Positions 14,306 through 15,477 of a DNA stretch of 15,477 bases are shown here, in pieces. Each line of letters opens with the position of its first letter. Within the stretch, counting starts at the first letter, position 1. Under the pieces are notes generated by a model, which was not told the DNA's origin, searched no databases, and saw only the letters and a program-made list of their open reading frames with translations. The stretch comes from Bacteroidota bacterium (GTDB lineage: Bacteria; Bacteroidota; Bacteroidia; JAADEI01), in the NCBI GenBank assembly GCA_024280615.1, contig JAJRPU010000178.1, forward strand, positions 1 through 15,477, read 5' to 3'. A program made the position numbers and the translations under genes.

Positions 14306-15477
14306 TCATTCCCCTTGTTGGTCCATTTGTTCTGTGACTTGTAGTAATTTTTTAAGTTCTTGTATTTCGGCTTGTTGTTGTTGAATCAAATCTTTTAACG
14401 CCTCTATCTGTTTATGTTGCTCTTGAATAGCTGCTGTCAAGACAGGTATCAATCTTACATAGCTGACGCCTAACAGCTCTTTTGAAGTATCGGAAGGTAT
14501 GTTTACTATCTCAGGAACAACTTTGTATAAGTCTTGTGCTATGAATCCATAAGTGTACCTACCCTCCTCGTCCAAGACTAACTTGCCATCGCTTGAAAAG
14601 TGCGAATTGTGTTGAAAGTAATAAACAGGTTTTAGGCGTAGAAGGATATCAAGAGCTTGAGAAATCTCTTTTACTTCGCTTTTTATTCGTCTATCGGAAT
14701 AAATCACCCAATCGTTAGCTATACCCTGCCCAACATTTGCCGATGCATTATTAGGCAATGTAAGAGCATAATTGGGAGTTGGTGTGTTTATCCCTACTCT
14801 ATAATTAGTACCTCCCGGACCAATTACAAATGAATTCCACTGTGATACTGTCACAGGAGTCCCTGTATTATTATACCCCCACACAAAAGTGCCCCATCCA
14901 GTAACATGCATTCCCAAACCGCCAGCTAGCGAGTAGGAGCCTCCAACATAATTGTCTTTGCCGGCAATTATTGCACTGTAATATGAATTATCAATAGTAC
15001 TATTGGGGGAACTAATTATAGCACTATAATAGCTATTGCTGATTATAGAATCGTTGTACCCACCAAGTATAAAACTGTAAGCAGTGTTACCATAAATCAC
15101 ATTTTTCCTTCCTCCTAAAATGAAAGCATAATAACTGTTGCCATCTATATAATTACTGTCACCTCCTAAAATGAAAGCATAATAACTGTTGCCAGAAATG
15201 ATATTGCTTTTTCCTGCGATTATTGCAGAGTAGCGATTATTTGCGTCGATCTGATTCAAAGCACCTCCCAGTATTGAGCTATATCCGGAAATTCCGATTA
15301 TTGTGTTTTTATATCCCCCTAATATCGTACTATATGGTGATGAGATATTGATAGAGCTGCTCTCTCCACCAATTATTGCACTGTTATATCCCCGAACAGC
15401 ATTGCTATCACCGCCTACTATTACACTATACCATCCATCAACAGTATTCTTAAAACCTCCTACCACTGCACCGTATC
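14306..15477 (-). CDS. Surface repeat protein with C-terminal S74 self-cleaving chaperone domain and coiled coil; N-terminus cut by the window edge
   Basis: The frame stays open to the right edge. The codons before a GTG at 15464-15466 still belong to a repeat (YGAV-VGGFKN), so the start is outside the window. Counting from that GTG: residues 1-180 are about eleven degenerate repeats of 15-17 residues of the form Y-S/A-x-I-I/L-G-G-x-x-N-x-I-x-G-N, resembling YadA-head or hemagglutinin-type left-handed beta-roll repeats. A linker (181-255) contains FVIGPGGTNYRVGINTPTP, a common lead-in to the S74 domain. The S74/intramolecular chaperone domain starts at about 257 with SDRRIK, carrying the Ser257-Lys262 dyad expected for autocleavage, then YTYGFIAQDLYKVVPEIV (304-321). 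Residues 345-385 form a Gln/Glu/Leu-rich coiled coil. It is probably a trimeric surface fibre; phage tail fibres share the domain, but no phage genes are nearby. waaA ends 2 nt away on the other strand. Confidence 0.85.
   Translation of the reverse strand, partial: YGAVVGGFKNTVDGWYSVIVGGDSNAVRGYNSAIIGGESSSINISSPYSTILGGYKNTIIGISGYSSILGGALNQIDANNRYSAIIAGKSNIISGNSYYAFILGGDSNYIDGNSYYAFILGGRKNVIYGNTAYSFILGGYNDSIISNSYYSAIISSPNSTIDNSYYSAIIAGKDNYVGGSYSLAGGLGMHVTGWGTFVWGYNNTGTPVTVSQWNSFVIGPGGTNYRVGINTPTPNYALTLPNNASANVGQGIANDWVIYSDRRIKSEVKEISQALDILLRLKPVYYFQHNSHFSSDGKLVLDEEGRYTYGFIAQDLYKVVPEIVNIPSDTSKELLGVSYVRLIPVLTAAIQEQHKQIEALKDLIQQQQAEIQELKKLLQVTEQMDQQGE
14927..15477 (-). repeat. In-frame degenerate repeat array (about 45-51 bp units) coding the beta-roll of the S74 protein
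   Basis: About eleven units, mostly 15-17 codons each, run from the right edge to about 14927. Each encodes an aromatic-Ser/Ala-x-Ile-hydrophobic-Gly-Gly core and an Asn-x-Ile turn. Units have diverged at DNA level except for one nearly unchanged pair. The array continues past the edge, so the true copy number is unknown. Confidence 0.85.
15111..15194 (-). repeat. Perfect 33-bp direct repeat, offset by 51 bp, within the repeat array
   Basis: Bases 15111-15143 and 15162-15194 are identical on the plus strand, beginning CCTCCTAAAATG and ending CTGTTGCCA. The offset of 51 bp is exactly 17 codons, and both copies encode NSYYAFILGG on the minus strand. This suggests a recent in-frame duplication or recombination between units. 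Confidence 0.92.

Noticed and set aside
14927..15477. Regular ~50-bp spaced repeats as a CRISPR array
   Set aside because: The units are an open, in-frame, degenerate coding repeat with conserved protein pattern, not identical repeats separated by unique spacers, and no cas gene is present.
14306..15477. Prophage remnant, because of the tail-fibre type S74 domain
   Set aside because: No capsid, tail, integrase or lysis gene is in the window, and the domain also occurs in cellular surface proteins.

Overview
The window looks like ordinary chromosomal DNA of a Gram-negative member of the Bacteroidota. Three promoter-like sites fit the Bacteroidota pattern: a TTG/TTTG box, an 18-nt spacer, then TAnnTTTG. 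Start codons generally lack a convincing Shine-Dalgarno sequence. Two genes for lipopolysaccharide core synthesis (hldD, waaA) and a secreted beta-barrel-like protein imply an outer membrane. The DNA is moderately AT-rich and uses AGA/AGG heavily for arginine. I cannot name a genus. Both edges cut through genes.

Layout. (1) 1-1783, plus strand: the 3' part of a class I ribonucleotide reductase large subunit. (2) 1810-5570, minus strand: a tight three-gene unit read from right to left, metallo-beta-lactamase-fold hydrolase, S41 C-terminal processing protease, and CsaB-type polysaccharide pyruvyl transferase. (3) 5571-5669: a compact divergent promoter region whose two -33 boxes abut. (4) 5670-7280, plus strand: a small exported beta-barrel-like protein, then a short SerA-type 2-hydroxyacid dehydrogenase 3 nt later. 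(5) 7281-10781, plus strand: a translation operon with its own promoter, rplM-rpsI-rpsB-tsf-pyrH. (6) 10778-11740, minus strand: hldD, whose stop codon overlaps that of pyrH. (7) 11785-14303, plus strand: a class I aminotransferase and waaA. (8) 14306-15477, minus strand, cut by the right edge: a surface-fibre protein of about 16-17-residue repeats, a C-terminal S74 self-cleaving chaperone domain and a coiled coil.

How they fit together. The recurring theme outside the translation operon is envelope construction. HldD makes the ADP-heptose and WaaA adds Kdo to lipid A. CsaB may pyruvylate a surface glycan, CtpA may process or degrade envelope proteins, and the repeat/S74 protein is probably a surface or fibre protein. 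The rest is core metabolism: nucleotide reduction, UMP kinase, serine synthesis and amino-group transfer.

No RNA gene, CRISPR array, insertion sequence or convincing intrinsic terminator was found, and no gene-free stretch exceeds 100 bases. I do not see an undescribed multi-gene system. The points most worth a second look are the repeat/S74 protein, the long N-terminal extension on ribosomal protein S2, the abutting divergent promoters, and the C-terminal tail on CsaB.
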